This document shows, piece by piece, positions 28,626-38,040 of a DNA stretch of 64,000 nucleotides; the stretch's first letter is position 1, and each line of letters begins with the position of its first letter. The notes below the pieces were generated by a model that saw nothing but the letters and a program-made list of their open reading frames with translations, searched no databases and had not been told where the DNA came from. This DNA is from Microbacterium luteum. GTDB lineage: Bacteria; Actinomycetota; Actinomycetes; Actinomycetales; Microbacteriaceae. Both the position numbers and the translations under genes were made by a program. The DNA lies in contig NZ_CP063814.1 of the NCBI RefSeq assembly GCF_015277875.1, positions 2,418,001 to 2,482,000 of the forward strand, written 5' to 3'.

Positions 28626-30215
28626 GTGACCGACGACATCGACCTCTCGACCACCGCCGGAAAGATCGCCGACCTGCGCGCGCGGTATCAGGAGGCGGTC
28701 GTCGACGCGGAGAAGACCGCACACGACAAGCAACACGCCAAGGGCAAGCTCACCGCCCGCGAACGCGTCGAAATGCTCCTCGACACCGGCTCCTTCGTCG
28801 AGATCGACGAGTACGTGCGTCACCGCACCACCGCTTTCGGGATGGACCGCGCCCGCCCCTACGGCGACTCGGTCGTCACCGGCACCGGCACGATCCACGG
28901 TCGCGCCGTCGCGGTCTACGCCCAGGACTTCTCGACCTTTGGCGGATCGCTCGGCGAGGTCGCCGGCGAGAAGATCATCAAGGTCATGGAGCTCGCGCTG
29001 CGCAGCGGCATCCCGATCATCGGCATCCTCGACTCCGGCGGCGCCCGCATCCAGGAGGGCGTGGTCGCGCTCGGGAAGTACGGCGAGATCTTCCGCCTCA
29101 ACACCCGCGCGTCGGGCGTCATCCCGCAGATCTCGATCATCATGGGGCCGGCCGCCGGCGGCGCCGTCTACTCCCCCGCCCTCACAGACTTCGTCGTGAT
29201 GGTCGACAAGACCAGCCAGATGTTCGTCACCGGGCCCGACGTGATCAAGACCGTCACGGGCGAAGACGTGGGCATGGAGGAGCTCGGGGGCGCGCACACG
29301 CACAACACCCGCTCCGGCGTCGCGCACTATCTCGCCGACGACGAGGACGACGCGATCGACTACGTGCGCACCATGCTCGGCTATCTGCCCGACAACAACA
29401 TGGCGGAGCTGCCGGTCTACGAGACGGAGTTCGAGTTCGAGACGACCGACGCCGACCGCGCACTCAACGCCGTCATCCCCGACTCCCCCAACCAGCCCTA
29501 CGACATCCACACCGTCATCGAGGGCCTCGTCGATCACGGCGAGTTCCTCGAAGTGCAGCCGCTGTTCGCGCCGAACATCGTCATCGGGTTCGGACGCATC
29601 GAGGGTCGCTCGGTGGGCATCATCGCCAATCAGCCGTCGCAGATGGCCGGCACCCTCAACATCGACGCCGGCGAGAAAGCCAGCCGCTTCGTGCGGTTCT
29701 GCGACGCCTTCTCGATCCCGATCGTCACGCTCGTCGACGTGCCCGGATACCTCCCCGGCACCGACCAGGAGTGGACCGGCGTCATCCGGCGCGGCGCGAA
29801 GCTCCTCTACGCCTACGCCGAGGCGACCGTGCCGCTGGTGACCGTGATCCTCCGCAAGGCCTACGGCGGGGCCTACATCGTCATGGGCTCCAAGCAGCTG
29901 GGCGCCGACGTGAACCTCGCCTGGCCGACCGCGGAGATCGCCGTGATGGGCGGCCAGGGTGCGGTGAACATCCTCTACCGCGGTGAGATCAAGCGCGCGG
30001 CCGAAGCGGGCGAAGACGTCGCCGCGGTGCGCACCAAGCTCGCCACCGAGTACACGTACAACGTCGCGTCGCCCTTCCTCGCCGCCGAGCGCGGCGAGCT
30101 CGACGGGATCATCGAGCCCGCGCAGACGCGCGTGTCGATCGCCAAGGCGCTTCGCGCGCTGCGCGGCAAGCGCGCGAGCCTGCCGCCGAAGAAGCACGGG
30201 AACATCCCGCTGTGA
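28626..30215 (+). CDS. accD: Acyl-CoA carboxylase, carboxyltransferase (beta) subunit
   Basis: Transfers the carboxyl group from carboxybiotin to acetyl-CoA or propionyl-CoA, giving malonyl- or methylmalonyl-CoA for lipid synthesis. The 529 residues match the AccD5/PccB family length. Visible blocks are [21 protein letters not shown], the oxyanion region [28 protein letters not shown], and in the second half [14 protein letters not shown] and [16 protein letters not shown]. The GTG start follows from the family N-terminus and the TAGGGT hexamer; the same frame is open for 1.5 kb upstream but that is antisense to birA. accE follows with a GTGA overlap. Which acyl-CoA is preferred cannot be decided by eye. 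Confidence 0.95.
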   Translation: MTDDIDLSTTAGKIADLRARYQEAVVDAEKTAHDKQHAKGKLTARERVEMLLDTGSFVEIDEYVRHRTTAFGMDRARPYGDSVVTGTGTIHGRAVAVYAQDFSTFGGSLGEVAGEKIIKVMELALRSGIPIIGILDSGGARIQEGVVALGKYGEIFRLNTRASGVIPQISIIMGPAAGGAVYSPALTDFVVMVDKTSQMFVTGPDVIKTVTGEDVGMEELGGAHTHNTRSGVAHYLADDEDDAIDYVRTMLGYLPDNNMAELPVYETEFEFETTDADRALNAVIPDSPNQPYDIHTVIEGLVDHGEFLEVQPLFAPNIVIGFGRIEGRSVGIIANQPSQMAGTLNIDAGEKASRFVRFCDAFSIPIVTLVDVPGYLPGTDQEWTGVIRRGAKLLYAYAEATVPLVTVILRKAYGGAYIVMGSKQLGADVNLAWPTAEIAVMGGQGAVNILYRGEIKRAAEAGEDVAAVRTKLATEYTYNVASPFLAAERGELDGIIEPAQTRVSIAKALRALRGKRASLPPKKHGNIPL

Positions 30216-30451
30216 CCGAGGACGACGCCGAGCCCCGCGTCATGATCGACGTGCGCCGCGGCAATCCGACCGACGACGAACTCGCCGCGCTCATCGCCGT
30301 GCTGTCCGAGGCGTACCGCACCGAGGTCGAAGACGCCACGGCCGACCCGACGCCGCAGCGGTCCGCGTGGGAGCTGACGCAGCGAGGCCTGCGCACGCCG
30401 CTGCGCCGCGACCTCGGGTGGCGCCAAGGCGGCTGGCAGCACGGCTGCTGA
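30212..30451 (+). CDS. accE: Acyl-CoA carboxylase epsilon subunit
   Basis: A 79-residue protein of the actinobacterial epsilon subunit type, which binds and stabilises the AccA-AccD complex. The line [20 protein letters not shown] is the recognisable core; the tail has [20 protein letters not shown], with the W and basic residues common at the C-terminus. The GTG start overlaps the accD stop (GTGA), so the two are made together. It is short enough to be missed, but position and core motif make the call good. Confidence 0.88.
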   Translation: MTEDDAEPRVMIDVRRGNPTDDELAALIAVLSEAYRTEVEDATADPTPQRSAWELTQRGLRTPLRRDLGWRQGGWQHGC

Positions 30452-30753
30452 GGCTCCGGCCGTTCACGTGCGCTGGGCAGGGCGCCTGCCGGCGTGTCCC
30501 CCGAAATACCTACAGACGGCGTGTTGCGCGCGGCGCATACTGGAGGAGCTGGAACGCTGCGGCGTTCGGCTGTCCCGCCTCCGCTTCGCGGACTCGTCGG
30601 GTCGGCCCCTGCGGACGGTTTTCGGGTAATCGTCCGCCCAGGCGGGGAGCTGGCGGAAACGCCGCTCCCCGCCTCTTCTCGGTCCGCGGTGCCTTCGCCC
30701 GCGCGGCACCGCCGCACGCGGCCGCGCCGCCACCGGCGGCCGCACCGCCATCG

Positions 30754-30839
30754 GTCAACAACACAGGAGATTCGGGTGCGGTTGCGCTAAATCCGGTCCC
30801 CCAGGCTCCCGCGACGCGGATATCTCCTGTGTTGTTCAC
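30754..30839. repeat. 86-base palindromic element, family 1, copy 1
   Basis: Ends are an 18-base inverted repeat: GTCAACAACACAGGAGAT at the left and ATCTCCTGTGTTGTTCAC at the right, with one mismatch. The 50-base middle is mostly shared with the second copy. It is not part of a gene and has no T-run, so a simple terminator is unlikely. Confidence 0.85.
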
Positions 30840-30926
30840 ACCGCGCCGCGGCGGCTCCGACGTTGGTCTGGCGTCGCGCCGGTCCGCCGTGACGACCACC
30901 CGCGTGACGCGCATCGCCGACCGCCG

Positions 30927-31012
30927 GTCAACAACACAGGAGATTCGGGCGCGGCTGCCCTAGATCCGGGCCCCCAGGCTCCCGCGACGCGGATATCTCC
31001 TGCGTTGTTCAC
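30927..31012. repeat. 86-base palindromic element, family 1, copy 2
   Basis: Same length, orientation and arms as the copy at 30754-30839, with a few substitutions, most of them in the middle. One arm change (TGCGTT for TGTGTT) leaves a wobble pair, so the fold is kept. Confidence 0.85.
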
Positions 31013-31106
31013 GGCGGCGCGGGCACAGACGCGACCGGTTCGGCCGCCGCGCGGTGGTCGCGGCGCGGTAGGGGTCAGCGGTGGGCGTCCGTGGCGCGCG
31101 GTGGAG

Positions 31107-32186
31107 TCAGCGGCGGGGGTGGGCGATCTCGCGCCAGAGGTCCACGGCGTCTTCGTCGGAGAGCGCGGCGCCGGCGCCGGAACGGCCGACGACCGTCACG
31201 GCCACGCTCTCGTGCGGCGAGGTGCGCACGTACAGGCGCTCCGACGTGGCCTCCCGCAGCGTCTCGGCGAGCTGGCCGCGGATGACGGAGAGCGTCACCT
31301 CGTCGACGCGGTCGAGGCCTCCCTCGTCGAGCACCGTCACCGTCGAGCCGCGGCGCCGGAGTCGCTCGAGCTCGGCCCGCACGTCGTCGTCGAGGAGCCG
31401 TGGTCCCCGCAGCTCGTCGCGGAGGCTGCCCTCGGCGATGCGCGCGCCGAGCCGTTCGTCCTCCGTGAGACGGCCGCGCTCGGCGACCACACGCATCAGC
31501 ACCGGGCCCGCGATCGCGAGCGCGCGCTGCACCTTCGTGCGACGCTCGCGCTGCCGCACGCTCTGCGAAGCCTCCACACCCGATGCCGCCCGCTGCAGCG
31601 TGGTCAGCTGAGCCGTGTCGCGCGCCGCGCGGTCCAAGGACAGCATGAGCATCTGCGCCACGGCGACCCACACCACCGAGCCCACGAGTCCGAGGCCGAG
31701 CGCCGTCACCGGCCCCATCCACACCGAGGCCGTCACGCCGAGCGCGATGACGCCGAGCCACGCGACCCACGGGCGTCGACGGACCATGACCACGACCATC
31801 AGGGCGCCGATCCCGCCGAGGTACCACGTGGCGTACGGGGCGGTGACATGATCGGGGCCGACGGCCACCGACAGCGCGTTCGGCACCACGATCGCGGCCC
31901 CGAGCGCGAGGCCGGCGGCCCAGGCGGGAAGGCGACCGGTGCGACGGGCGGCGCTCAGCGCCTCGTCCACGCCATCGCCGTCGACCTCGGGGATCGGCTC
32001 GGTTCCCACGGCCTCGACCTTGCGCGGCTCCCACAGCACCACCAGCCACGTCGTGCCGAGATAGACGAACAGCGCGACCACCAGCAGCCACGGCAGCGGC
32101 ACAGGCTCGGTCCACCACAGGCCGCGCGCCGCGAGGTACGCAGTGAAGGCCAGCGCGAGGCCGACGAGGATGTTCCGCACGCTCAT
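31107..32186 (-). CDS. Membrane protein with degenerate kinase-like C-terminus
   Basis: A 359-residue protein, third gene of a regulator-kinase-membrane protein operon. Residues about 5-165 contain six hydrophobic segments. The cytoplasmic part has a helical stretch (LDRAARDTAQLTTLQRAAS, SQSVRQRERRTKVQRALAI) where a kinase dimerisation helix would be, and ends with IRGQLAETLREATSERLYVRTSP, which recalls the start of a histidine-kinase ATPase domain, but no N-, G1- or G2-box follows and there is no candidate phospho-His. I infer an inactive partner or signal receiver for the kinase upstream. The ATG overlaps the kinase stop by one base. No confident family name. Confidence 0.65.
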   Translation of the reverse strand: MSVRNILVGLALAFTAYLAARGLWWTEPVPLPWLLVVALFVYLGTTWLVVLWEPRKVEAVGTEPIPEVDGDGVDEALSAARRTGRLPAWAAGLALGAAIVVPNALSVAVGPDHVTAPYATWYLGGIGALMVVVMVRRRPWVAWLGVIALGVTASVWMGPVTALGLGLVGSVVWVAVAQMLMLSLDRAARDTAQLTTLQRAASGVEASQSVRQRERRTKVQRALAIAGPVLMRVVAERGRLTEDERLGARIAEGSLRDELRGPRLLDDDVRAELERLRRRGSTVTVLDEGGLDRVDEVTLSVIRGQLAETLREATSERLYVRTSPHESVAVTVVGRSGAGAALSDEDAVDLWREIAHPRR

Positions 32187-33454
32187 CACGCCGACACCAG
32201 CCCCGCCCACTCGAGCCGCACGCGGGTGCCGTCGGCACCCGAGCTGACCACGCCGCTTCCGCTGACAGCGGCCATGCGGGCGATGATCGACGCGCGGATG
32301 CCGAGACGGTCATCCGGCACGGCGCCGACGTCGAAACCGGCCCCCTCGTCCCGGATCTCCACGACGATCCCGGCGGGGTCTCCCGAGGCCTCGAGCACGA
32401 CCTCCAGGCCCGACGCCGAGGCGTGCTGGAGCGAATTGGAGATCGCCTGCGTCGCGGCCAGCACGATCGAGCGGGCAACGCGGCCGGGCATCTCGCCGGC
32501 GTCTGTCGCGACTCGACGGCGCACGGTGACATCCGCCCCCATCTCGTGCGCACCGGCCTCGATCTCATCGGCGATGCTGTCGGGCGTGCGCGCGGCGTCG
32601 CTGCCCTCGCTCGCGTCACGGTCGGTGTTGGCCAGACGCGTCAGCGCCTCGCGCGCCATCGACACCGCGAGCGCCTGCTCACGCGGGGTGTCGGCGCGTT
32701 CCGCGGCGATGAGGGCGGCGAGCACGCTGTCGTGCATGAGGGCCGCGACGGCCACGCGCTCGTCTTCGGCCGCGTCGGCGGCCGCGGCCCGCGCGTAGGA
32801 GTCGACGGCACGAGCACGCGTCTCGTCGACGTTCGTCGCGATCGATCGCAGCAGCCACCCCAGGGTGAGCAGCACCCCGCCGAGGATGAGCGCGAACGAC
32901 ACGTCGAGCCCGAGCGACAGCCAGAACGACGGGTCGAACGCTCCCCCGATGAGGCGGATGACACCGAACATCAGGGGCGCGAGGATCGTCCAGGCGATCT
33001 GCGCCGGCAGCGGGAAGACCAGCACGCTGGACACGGTGGCGACGTTGATGAGGAACCAGATCCACGGCTGCTCGGTCGGGGATGTGTAGAGACCGACGTT
33101 GACGATCGGGAAGGCGATGAGCACCACGGCGAACACGCCGATGAACACGCCGGCGGTGATCCTCACCGCTCGGTCGAGCACGCACGCCACGAGCATGGCG
33201 ACGAGGCTGCCGAAGGTGACGACGACGAGGGCGTTCTGCGCGACGGTGCCCGTGGCGAGGGTCCCGATGGCGGTGACGAATCCCTGCAGACCCAGGAAGA
33301 CCGAGCCGAGCGCGATGGCGATCTGCAGCACCCGCTCGATGCGGTGGCGCGTGAACGACCCCAGATCGGGATCGGTCCCCCGCAGGCGCGGGAGCTGTCC
33401 CCAGGCTTCGTCGACGGCGACAGGGGTGTCGGTGCGGAGGCGAGGTGAGGTCAC
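32186..33454 (-). CDS. Sensor histidine kinase, NarL/DesK class
   Basis: A 422-residue membrane kinase that should phosphorylate the regulator encoded just upstream. Residues about 35-205 hold six membrane segments. LMHDSVLAALIAAE carries the probable phospho-His in the HisKA-3 position, and the ATPase domain has the N-box AISNSLQHASASG, the G-box EIRDEGAGFD and a late GADGTRVRLEW. The GTG overlaps the regulator stop by four bases. The signal is not identifiable: the sensor part is only membrane helices with short loops, as in DesK-type sensors of membrane state. Confidence 0.88.
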   Translation of the reverse strand: MTSPRLRTDTPVAVDEAWGQLPRLRGTDPDLGSFTRHRIERVLQIAIALGSVFLGLQGFVTAIGTLATGTVAQNALVVVTFGSLVAMLVACVLDRAVRITAGVFIGVFAVVLIAFPIVNVGLYTSPTEQPWIWFLINVATVSSVLVFPLPAQIAWTILAPLMFGVIRLIGGAFDPSFWLSLGLDVSFALILGGVLLTLGWLLRSIATNVDETRARAVDSYARAAAADAAEDERVAVAALMHDSVLAALIAAERADTPREQALAVSMAREALTRLANTDRDASEGSDAARTPDSIADEIEAGAHEMGADVTVRRRVATDAGEMPGRVARSIVLAATQAISNSLQHASASGLEVVLEASGDPAGIVVEIRDEGAGFDVGAVPDDRLGIRASIIARMAAVSGSGVVSSGADGTRVRLEWAGLVSA

Positions 33455-34116
33455 GGCGAGGTCTCGCGGTCGGCGTGGCGGTCGAGCAGCCCGTCTTCGA
33501 CGGCGCGGTGGAGCAGGTCGATCTTCGTCGGCGCGGGGCGTCCGACGTCGACGTACTTCATGCGAACTCGGGTGATGTTCTCCTTGGCCGTCGAGTAGGC
33601 GACCCCGAGCCGTTCGGCGACGACCTTCAGCGGCAGACCCGCCGCATACAGGCGCAGCACGTCGCGCTCGCGGGCCGAGAGCTGAGCGTCGGCGAAGGCG
33701 CGATCGCCCTCGACGGCGCTCGCCCACTCGACGTTGTTGAGAGGCTCGCCCTGCGCGACGCTGGAGACCGCGTGGAGCACATCGTCGATGCGGGAGGACT
33801 TGCTGACGATTCCGGCCGCCCCGGCGGCGAGCGCCTCGCGCACGGAAGCCGGGCGATCCGCGACGCTGTGGATGATGACGCTCGAGCCGTCGGCGACCAG
33901 TCGCGTGACGTTCTCGGTCACGGTCGCCCCGTCGCCGAGGGTGAGGTCGAGCACCACGACGTCGGCGGGTGAGACCTGCTGTTCCTGCCGCCACGAGAGG
34001 TAATCGGTGACGGTGCTGCCGGAGAACACCACGCTCGCCGATCCCTCGCGCGCGCAGCCGGCCTCGAGACCGAGCCGCACCGACTCGTGATCGTCGATGA
34101 GCGCCACCCGTGTCAT
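33451..34116 (-). CDS. Response regulator, NarL/LuxR family
   Basis: A 221-residue two-domain regulator. The receiver starts VALIDDHESVRLGLEAG with the acidic pair, the phospho-acceptor Asp is in VVVLDLTLGDG (about 57), and the switch Lys is in GIVSKSS. The C-terminal domain is a LuxR helix-turn-helix: LSARERDVLRLYAAGLPLKVVAERLGVAYSTAKENITRV. The last part has VDVGRPAPTKIDLLHRA, a tail typical of actinobacterial members. Promoter hexamer TAAGGT lies six bases before the ATG. Targets are unknown; autoregulation is possible. Confidence 0.92.
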   Translation of the reverse strand: MTRVALIDDHESVRLGLEAGCAREGSASVVFSGSTVTDYLSWRQEQQVSPADVVVLDLTLGDGATVTENVTRLVADGSSVIIHSVADRPASVREALAAGAAGIVSKSSRIDDVLHAVSSVAQGEPLNNVEWASAVEGDRAFADAQLSARERDVLRLYAAGLPLKVVAERLGVAYSTAKENITRVRMKYVDVGRPAPTKIDLLHRAVEDGLLDRHADRETSP

Positions 34117-34122
34117 GCGATC

Positions 34123-34128
34123 ACCTTA
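34123..34128 (-). promoter_or_regulatory. -10 element TAAGGT, leaderless start of the two-component operon
   Basis: Minus-strand TAAGGT ends six bases before the ATG at 34116. Confidence 0.5.
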
Positions 34129-34172
34129 CCTGTGAGAACGCTCCATCGCGGGGTCGGGGCGGCCGCTCGCCC

Positions 34173-35459
34173 TCACTCGTGTCGCAGTACAGCGACGGCC
34201 TCGACGTGGTGCGAGTTCGGGAACAGGTCGAGCGCGTCGACACGGTCCGTGACGTACCCGGTCTCGCGGAAGGTCGCGAGGTCACGGGCGAGGGCGACGG
34301 GATCGCAGGCGACGTACACGATCGTGCGCGGTCCGAGCGCCGCGACGTCTTCGGCGACCTGGCGTCCGGCCCCCGATCGCGGCGGATCCAGCAGCACCAC
34401 GCCTCGGGCCAGGCGCTGGCGCTCACGCTCGGTCGCGGATGCGCGCAGTGCCGACACCCACCGGTCCACCCTGGCCGTCTCGGGCCGGGCTCCCACCCAG
34501 TCGGCGAGGTTCCGACCGGCGTGCTCGGTCGCCCGTTCGTCCGATTCCACCGACGTGATGCGGGCGCCCTCTCCCCCCAAGCCGCCCAGGGTCGCGGCGA
34601 AGAGCCCCACGCCGCCATAGAGGTCGAGGTGCCACCCGTCGGGGTCCACGGCCGGTTCGTCGCCGGCGACCTCGCGAAGGCGCTGCGAGACGACCTCGGT
34701 GAGGGTGTGGGCGGCGAGGCGATGCACCTGCCAGAAGCCGCCGGCATCCACCCGGAACGATCGCCCTGCCGCCTGCTCCAGGATCACCTCGCGCGCCGCG
34801 TCGGAGCGCTGTCCGGCCGGTCGCGGCACGACGCGCACCCGGCCGTCGGCGGGCTGGACGAGGTCGATGCGGCCCGGCTGTGCGGACCGGACGCCCTCGA
34901 GGGCGCGCTCGAGTGCCGGCGTCACCAGCGGCAGCGAGTCGACGTGAACGATGCGATGGCTGCGCTGTGCGTAGGGCCCGACCCGTCCGTCGTCGCCGAC
35001 GTGCAGGCTCACGCGCGTGCGCCATCCGGTGCCGTCGGGCGTCTCCTCGGCGAGCACCGCGCCGGCATCGTCGTGGAGCGGCGCGGCCGCGGACATCGTC
35101 GCCGGGATGTCGAGGCGGCCGATGCGCGCGAGCGCGTCGCGCACGACGTCGAGCTTGAGCGCGCGCTGCGCATCCAGCTCGATGTGGCCGAAGTCGGCGC
35201 CGCCGGGGCGCTCGTCGGGCGGCACGTCGATGTCGGCCGGCCCCCACACGTGCGGCCGGCGGGACGGCGCCGCATCCAGGACCTCGAGCGCCTCGGCACG
35301 CCAGAAGGACTTCTTCGACGTCTCGGTCAGGCGCGCCCTCATGCGCTCTCCCGGGATGGCGTCGGGCACGAACACCACGCGGCCCTCGTGGCGGGCGACG
35401 AACACGCCGCCGTGCGCGACGCCGGTGATGTCGAGGTCGAGGATGCTGCCGACGTCCAT
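34173..35459 (-). CDS. TRAM-domain SAM-dependent RNA methyltransferase (RlmD/TrmA type)
   Basis: A 428-residue enzyme predicted to methylate a uridine at C5 in RNA. A TRAM RNA-binding domain occupies about 1-60 (ITGVAHGGVFVARHEGRVVFVPDAIPGERM split by strands). The SAM domain has DLYGGVGLFAATLGGLGGEG, then VLLDPPRSGAGR and VYVACDPVALARDL, whose Cys is the expected catalytic nucleophile, and a late HHVEAVAVL. There is no iron-sulfur CxxC cluster region, unlike RlmD of E. coli; this matches the cluster-free actinobacterial group. Divergent from maf with a shared 31-base gap. Whether rRNA or tRNA is the target is not visible. Confidence 0.88.
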   Translation of the reverse strand: MDVGSILDLDITGVAHGGVFVARHEGRVVFVPDAIPGERMRARLTETSKKSFWRAEALEVLDAAPSRRPHVWGPADIDVPPDERPGGADFGHIELDAQRALKLDVVRDALARIGRLDIPATMSAAAPLHDDAGAVLAEETPDGTGWRTRVSLHVGDDGRVGPYAQRSHRIVHVDSLPLVTPALERALEGVRSAQPGRIDLVQPADGRVRVVPRPAGQRSDAAREVILEQAAGRSFRVDAGGFWQVHRLAAHTLTEVVSQRLREVAGDEPAVDPDGWHLDLYGGVGLFAATLGGLGGEGARITSVESDERATEHAGRNLADWVGARPETARVDRWVSALRASATERERQRLARGVVLLDPPRSGAGRQVAEDVAALGPRTIVYVACDPVALARDLATFRETGYVTDRVDALDLFPNSHHVEAVAVLRHE

Positions 35460-35465
35460 GCCTCG

Positions 35466-35471
35466 AGCCTG
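35466..35471 (-). promoter_or_regulatory. -10-like CAGGCT, leaderless methyltransferase start
   Basis: Minus-strand CAGGCT ends six bases before the ATG at 35459. It stands back to back with the maf promoter, seven bases away. Confidence 0.35.
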
Positions 35472-35478
35472 TCACAGC

Positions 35479-35484
35479 TATCGT
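35479..35484 (+). promoter_or_regulatory. -10 element TATCGT, leaderless maf start
   Basis: TATCGT ends six bases before the ATG at 35491. With the opposing CAGGCT it packs two leaderless promoters into a 31-base gap. Confidence 0.5.
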
Positions 35485-35490
35485 CGTGGC

Positions 35491-36144
35491 ATGCGCGTGT
35501 GCCTCGCCTCGACCTCGCCCGCCCGCCTCATGCTGCTGCGCCAGGCGGGCATCTCGCCGGAGACGGCGGCGCCGGACGTCGACGAGGAGGCCGTGGTCGC
35601 CGCCGTGGAGGCCGGCGAGGATCGCACCCTCTCCCCCGACGAGCACGTGCTCCTCCTCGCGCGCCGCAAAGCGGCCGACGTCGCAGCCCGGCTCACCGCC
35701 GAGCAGCCCGACTTCGACGGCATCGTCATCGGCGGCGACTCCATGTTCGAGCTCGACGGCGAGATCCTCGGCAAGCCCTACACGCCTGAGAACGCCACGG
35801 CGAGGTGGCGCGGGATGCGCGGACGCACCGGTGTGCTGCACTCCGGTCACGCGGTGTTCCGGCTCGCGCCCGGTATCGCGCCGCGGGAGGCCCACGCCGT
35901 CGCCGAGGCATCCGTCACCTTCGCCGACGACGTCACCGACGCCGAGATCGACGCCTACGTCGCGACCGGGGAGCCGCTGCTGGTCGCCGGCGCGTTCACG
36001 GTCGACAGCCTCGGCGCGCCGTTCATCACGCGCGTGGCGGGCGACCCGTCGACGGTGGTGGGGATGTCGCTGTCGACCCTGCGGCACCTCGTGCGCGAGC
36101 TCGACGTGGCGTGGCCCGACCTCTGGGCCCCGGCCGCGCAGTGA
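35491..36144 (+). CDS. maf: Maf-like nucleotide pyrophosphatase
   Basis: A 217-residue member of the Maf/HAM1 fold, predicted to hydrolyse non-canonical or surplus nucleoside triphosphates to monophosphates. [17 protein letters not shown] is the N-terminal signature (S-x-S-P-R-R in most members; here S-T-S-P-A-R), [19 protein letters not shown] is the KA helix, [16 protein letters not shown] the metal-site Asp block, and [14 protein letters not shown] the final block. The ATG is set by this motif and by the leaderless promoter. Adjacency to the carboxylase gene is common in actinobacteria. Confidence 0.9.
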   Translation: MRVCLASTSPARLMLLRQAGISPETAAPDVDEEAVVAAVEAGEDRTLSPDEHVLLLARRKAADVAARLTAEQPDFDGIVIGGDSMFELDGEILGKPYTPENATARWRGMRGRTGVLHSGHAVFRLAPGIAPREAHAVAEASVTFADDVTDAEIDAYVATGEPLLVAGAFTVDSLGAPFITRVAGDPSTVVGMSLSTLRHLVRELDVAWPDLWAPAAQ

Positions 36145-36149
36145 CGCGG

Positions 36150-36174
36150 GGGCATCCTGGCGCGACGGATGCCC
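36150..36174 (+). terminator. Hairpin after maf
   Basis: GGGCATCC and GGATGCCC form a perfect 8-base stem with a 9-base loop, starting five bases after the maf stop. No T-run follows, so it is a weak terminator or a 3'-end stabiliser. Confidence 0.4.
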
Positions 36175-36182
36175 GACGAACG

Positions 36183-36223
36183 TTGTACGAGGAAGACCAC
36201 GTTTCTTCGTGGGATTTGTACGA
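36183..36223. promoter_or_regulatory. TTGTACGA direct repeats around a small hairpin
   Basis: TTGTACGA occurs at 36183-36190 and again at 36216-36223, 33 bases apart (three helical turns). Between them CCACG and CGTGG (36197-36212) form a small hairpin. The pair lies 30-75 bases upstream of the predicted accBC -10 and could bind a regulator of lipid synthesis. No protein is identified. Confidence 0.35.
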
Positions 36224-36253
36224 ACCGGTCAAAACCACCACGGAGGCCGTCGG

Positions 36254-36259
36254 TAGGCT
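36254..36259 (+). promoter_or_regulatory. -10 element TAGGCT for accBC
   Basis: TAGGCT predicts a transcript start at 36266, one base before the ATG at 36267. Confidence 0.45.
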
Positions 36260-36266
36260 GAAATCC

Positions 36267-38036
36267 ATGCCTCGTATCGCCAAGGTCCTCATCGCGAACC
36301 GCGGCGAGATCGCCGTCCGTGTCATCCGCGCCGCGCGCGACGCCGGAAAGTCCTCCGTCGCCGTCTACGCCGACCAGGATCGCGACGCCCTGCACGCGCG
36401 CCTCGCCGACGAGGCATACGCCCTCGACGGATCCACCAGCGCGGAGACCTACCTCTCCATCGACAAGATCCTCTCCGTCGCACGACGCTCCGGTGCCGAC
36501 GCGGTGCACCCCGGCTACGGCTTCCTCGCGGAGAACGCCGACTTCGCCCGCGCCGTCATCGGGGCGGGCCTCACCTGGATCGGCCCGTCGCCGGAGGCCA
36601 TCGAGGCCCTCGGCGACAAGGTCACCGCCCGTCACGTCGCCGAGAAGGTCGGCGCTCCCCTCGCGCCGGGAACCCCCGGACCCGTCGACGGTGCCGAGCA
36701 GGTGATCGACTTCGCCCGCGAGCACGGGCTGCCGATCGCCATCAAGGCCGCCTACGGCGGCGGCGGGCGCGGCCTGAAGGTCGCGCGCGAGTTCGACGAG
36801 GTCGCGGAGCTGTTCGAGTCCGCGACGCGCGAGGCCATCGCCGCGTTCGGCCGCGGCGAGTGCTTCGTGGAGAAGTACCTCGACAAGCCGCGCCACGTCG
36901 AGACCCAGTGCCTCGCCGACTCCGCCGGCAACGTCGTGGTCGTCTCCACGCGCGACTGCTCCCTGCAGCGCCGCCACCAGAAGCTCGTCGAAGAGGCTCC
37001 GGCACCGTTCCTCACCGAGGAGCAGAACCGCATCCTCTACGACGCGTCGAAGAAGATCCTGCGCGAGGTGGGCTACCTCGGCGCCGGCACGTGCGAGTTC
37101 CTCATCGGTGCCGACGGCACGATCTCGTTCCTCGAGGTGAACACGCGCCTGCAGGTGGAGCATCCGGTCTCCGAAGAGGTCACCGGCATCGACCTGGTGC
37201 GGGAGCAGTTCCGCATCGCCGAGGGCGAGCAGATCGGATACGACGACCCGCAGCCGGTCGGTCACGCGATCGAGTTCCGCATCAACGGCGAAGACCCCGG
37301 CCGCAACTTCCTGCCGCAGCCCGGTCCCATCCACGTCTTCAAGACCTTCGGCGGTCCGGGCATCCGGCTCGACTCCGGCGTCACCGCCGGCGACGCCGTG
37401 TCGGGTGCGTTCGATTCGCTGCTGGGCAAGATCATCGTGAGCGGCCGCGACCGCGCCGAGGCCCTCGAGAGGTCCCGCCGCGCGCTCGAGGAGTTCGAGG
37501 TCGCGGGCATGCCCACGGTGCTGCCCTTCCACCGCAAGGTCGTGAGCGACCCCGCCTTCACCGCCGAGGACGGGGAGTTCGGCGTGTTCACCCGGTGGAT
37601 CGAGACCGAGTTCGTCAACGACATCCCCGCGTGGGACGGCGAACCGGATGCACCGAAGCCCGACGAAAGGCGCCATACCGTCGTCGTGGAGGTGGGTGGC
37701 AAGCGCCTCGAGGTGAGCCTGCCCGACCGGGTCGTGTCATCCGCCCCGCAGACGGGCCGCCCGGCCGTCGCCCCGCCCTCGCGCCGCTCGCACGCCGCGA
37801 CCGTCTCCGGCGGAGGCGCCAGCGGCGACGCGGTGAAGGCACCCATGCAGGCGACCATCGTCAAGGTCGCCGTCGCTGAAGGCCAGGAGGTCGTCAAGGG
37901 CGACCTGATCGTCGTGCTCGAGGCGATGAAGATGGAGCAGCCCATCCAGGCCCACAAGGACGGCGTCATCGGCGCCGTCAACGCCGACCCCGGCACCACC
38001 GTGTCAGCCGGTCACCAGCTGATGACCATCGCCTGA
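36267..38036 (+). CDS. accBC: Acyl-CoA carboxylase alpha subunit (biotin carboxylase + BCCP)
   Basis: Carboxylates its own biotin and hands it to AccD. The 589 residues match AccA3/AccBC. The biotin carboxylase part (1-450) starts [20 protein letters not shown], with [14 protein letters not shown], the ATP-grasp glycine loop [12 protein letters not shown], the RRHQK motif, [16 protein letters not shown] and [13 protein letters not shown]. The C-terminal domain (about 510-589) is the biotin carrier with EAMKMEQPI, whose Lys is biotinylated, most likely by BirA from this window. A disordered, Ala/Pro-rich linker joins the two. The ATG is fixed by the motif; the longer open frame runs through maf. 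Confidence 0.96.
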   Translation: MPRIAKVLIANRGEIAVRVIRAARDAGKSSVAVYADQDRDALHARLADEAYALDGSTSAETYLSIDKILSVARRSGADAVHPGYGFLAENADFARAVIGAGLTWIGPSPEAIEALGDKVTARHVAEKVGAPLAPGTPGPVDGAEQVIDFAREHGLPIAIKAAYGGGGRGLKVAREFDEVAELFESATREAIAAFGRGECFVEKYLDKPRHVETQCLADSAGNVVVVSTRDCSLQRRHQKLVEEAPAPFLTEEQNRILYDASKKILREVGYLGAGTCEFLIGADGTISFLEVNTRLQVEHPVSEEVTGIDLVREQFRIAEGEQIGYDDPQPVGHAIEFRINGEDPGRNFLPQPGPIHVFKTFGGPGIRLDSGVTAGDAVSGAFDSLLGKIIVSGRDRAEALERSRRALEEFEVAGMPTVLPFHRKVVSDPAFTAEDGEFGVFTRWIETEFVNDIPAWDGEPDAPKPDERRHTVVVEVGGKRLEVSLPDRVVSSAPQTGRPAVAPPSRRSHAATVSGGGASGDAVKAPMQATIVKVAVAEGQEVVKGDLIVVLEAMKMEQPIQAHKDGVIGAVNADPGTTVSAGHQLMTIA

Positions 38037-38040
38037 CGCG

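Larger units (their letters stand above)
30452..31106. other. Gene-free stretch with two palindromic elements
   Basis: 655 bases between accE and the tail of a convergent three-gene operon. No convincing gene is seen. The main content is two copies of an 86-base inverted-repeat element (30754-30839 and 30927-31012), 87 bases apart and in the same orientation. The first 300 bases are GC-rich and contain a weak GCGGAAC/GTTCCGC-like symmetry but no clear promoter or terminator. Confidence 0.7.
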
